Shown here: positions 12,506 through 13,786 of the stretch, in pieces
Numbering within the stretch: position 1 is the first letter of the stretch
Layout of the letters: every line of letters starts with the position of its first letter
Assembly (NCBI GenBank): GCA_902766325.1
Contig: CACXDF010000311.1
Coordinates: 1 to 13,786, forward strand
Direction: 5' to 3'
DNA: 13,786 nucleotides
DNA from: an uncultured Eubacteriales bacterium
Lineage (GTDB): Bacteria > Bacillota > Clostridia > Christensenellales > DTU072
Position numbers and translations under genes: made by a program
Notes under the pieces: generated by a model
The model's database searches: none
Seen by the model: only the letters and a program-made list of their open reading frames with translations
What the model was told of the DNA's origin: nothing

Positions 12506-13786
12506 TTACTCTCCTTTCTTCGGGTCGGGATAAGCATACGACTCTCTCCACTTTTCAAAGGCCGCTTCGAGCGCGTAATAAGAAGGCTTTTCTTTTCCGT
12601 CTCTCGTCAGCGCGCCCCAACAGGTTTCTACGGGACAATCGCTTTGTCCGCAAACGTAGCAACGATCGCTGTCGCTGAAACAATACATAAAAGCGCCGCA
12701 GATCATCTCTTGGGGAATAATGACGTTATCGAAAAAGTCCGTAAAAAACTTGGCCTGTCCTTCCGGCGTATGCGGATATCCTTCAAGGCCGATGCCCTCT
12801 TCGAGTTCCATGTATAAATGCGCGGCGTAACTGATGGTCACGTCCGGACCGCCGAAAAGCATTTTTCCGAGCTTCTCCTCGTCATTTCCGCAAACAAGAT
12901 CTAGTCTATCCCGCAGGTCTTTCGGGAAATTGTCGTTATTAATAATATTTTTTATATGCGCTTTCGCATAATTTTCGGCCTCCGACAAGGTATCTCCTTG
13001 CGCGCCGTACGCGCGTAAGATCTCCAGTTTTTCTTCGGCGCTCCTTCTTTCTCCCGCCGCCAGATATCCGAATTCGGTAAAGAGGATCGGGCGCTGAGCG
13101 CTCTGCCAAACAAGGTTTACCCACATCTCGGCAGGCGCGAATCCGAGATTAGCGGTAAGTTTTTCAAAACACCCCAGATACAAATCGAGTCCGATATAGT
13201 CGCAATAATCCTTATAGGGTTTCATACACGTCAAAAACGGAATAAAATCGGTTGCGGACAAATTATATCCGATCAAAATATTTCCGCGATAGCGGTACAT
13301 GTTTTTCAATTGCATCCCAACAAATTCCGCCGCTTCTTCCGTAGAAAGAGGCGCTCTGAATTGCGGTTCGGTCATCTCGTTGGTTACTTGAAAAGCAGAA
13401 ACGAGCCCTTGCAGATCTTCGACGAAAAACCTCGCCATTTTGGCGATCTCCAAAAGGTCGCTTTCGTCTTTTATATCATAGCCCCACGCCGCATAATCTT
13501 TCGGATAGGGCGTCACGGCAAACACTTTTAATCCCTGTTCGACGTACCATTCGATCTCTTTTTTCACATATTCATAAAAAGCATTCGGCTTTCCGTCCTT
13601 ATTGTACGCCGGCCAGCCGATATCGATGCGAACCCATTCGGCTCCCATTCCGAGCACTTTTTCGGTTCTGTCGCCGGGATGACATACGCCGCAGATCACG
13701 CCATCCGCGCGCTTCACAAACTCTTCACACGAGATCGGGTCGGGTCTGAACTCTTCTTCATACCAATATTTATCTTCGAAGGCAGC
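12506..13786 (-). CDS. Partial clan GH-A-like glycoside hydrolase (TIM barrel), 5' end beyond window
   Basis: The frame stays open to the right edge with 23 further codons upstream of a GTG at 13715-13717. That GTG has no clear ribosome site and the upstream codons look coding (WYEEEFRPDP), so the true start is probably outside the window. About 426 residues are visible. Barrel-like segments include WVRIDIGW, VFAVTPYP, and AFQVTNEM with the putative acid/base Glu (codon 13376-13378) after Asn. ILFTEFGYL carries the putative nucleophile Glu (codon 13073-13075). The N-E then E arrangement is that of clan GH-A; the exact family is not decidable by eye. Near the C-terminus four cysteines occur in CYVCGQSDCPVETC, possibly a small metal site or loop. 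No signal peptide is visible in the part seen. Coupled to the esterase, which suggests joint breakdown of an acylated glycan (inference). Confidence 0.82.
   Translation of the reverse strand, partial: AAFEDKYWYEEEFRPDPISCEEFVKRADGVICGVCHPGDRTEKVLGMGAEWVRIDIGWPAYNKDGKPNAFYEYVKKEIEWYVEQGLKVFAVTPYPKDYAAWGYDIKDESDLLEIAKMARFFVEDLQGLVSAFQVTNEMTEPQFRAPLSTEEAAEFVGMQLKNMYRYRGNILIGYNLSATDFIPFLTCMKPYKDYCDYIGLDLYLGCFEKLTANLGFAPAEMWVNLVWQSAQRPILFTEFGYLAAGERRSAEEKLEILRAYGAQGDTLSEAENYAKAHIKNIINNDNFPKDLRDRLDLVCGNDEEKLGKMLFGGPDVTISYAAHLYMELEEGIGLEGYPHTPEGQAKFFTDFFDNVIIPQEMICGAFMYCFSDSDRCYVCGQSDCPVETCWGALTRDGKEKPSYYALEAAFEKWRESYAYPDPKKGE
12511..12517 (-). promoter_or_regulatory. Ribosome binding site fixing the esterase start
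   Basis: AAAGGAG on the minus strand, ten bases before the ATG at 12498-12500 and inside the last codons of the glycoside hydrolase gene. Confidence 0.65.

Noticed and set aside
12501..12551. N-terminal extension of the esterase into the glycoside hydrolase gene
   Set aside because: The ATG at 12500 has AAAGGAG upstream; the extension has no ribosome site and would overlap the hydrolase end.

Overview
The window looks like chromosomal DNA from a spore-forming, Gram-positive Firmicute, most likely an uncultured clostridial lineage. The evidence is a sleB-ypeB cortex-lysis pair, a CpsB/CpsC/CpsD-type tyrosine phosphoregulation cassette, an LCP (LytR-CpsA-Psr) ligase, SecG, predicted lipoproteins, strong GGAGG ribosome sites and near-consensus sigma-A promoters. 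I see no mobile element, CRISPR array, tRNA or rRNA. The order or genus cannot be fixed from this sequence alone.

Region 1 (1-2549, all minus) holds three tandem paralogues of an unrecognised membrane protein family; the leftmost is cut by the window edge. Each has a short FGW/RR-containing cytosolic N-terminal domain and, in the complete copies, two membrane helices flanking a loop of variable length and a conserved acidic C-terminal tail. Each gene has its own consensus promoter.

Region 2 (2588-7019, all minus) is a five-gene operon read as cpsC (Wzz-type activator), cpsD (BY-kinase), a Cys-rich single-pass membrane protein, an LCP ligase and cpsB (PHP-type phosphatase). It starts at a strong promoter followed by a leader hairpin. 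It carries the controls of surface polysaccharide synthesis but no glycosyltransferase. The kinase and its membrane activator end in look-alike tyrosine clusters.

Region 3 (7140-9683, minus) is a germination operon: a small predicted lipoprotein of unknown function overlapping sleB, then sleB and ypeB, closed by an intrinsic terminator.

Region 4 (9689-11686, plus) is divergent from region 3. It contains secG with its own promoter and terminator, then a GTG-started predicted lipoprotein with a C-terminal transglutaminase-like domain.

Region 5 (11688-13786, minus) converges on region 4. It is a tightly coupled pair: a clan GH-A-like glycoside hydrolase that runs off the right edge, followed by an alpha/beta-hydrolase esterase, suggesting use or remodelling of an acylated glycan.

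No gene-free stretch exceeds 300 bases. The largest gaps are 7164-7191 plus 6930-7139 (ypeB terminator and cps promoter/leader) and 1559-1772 (terminator of one paralogue and promoter of the next).
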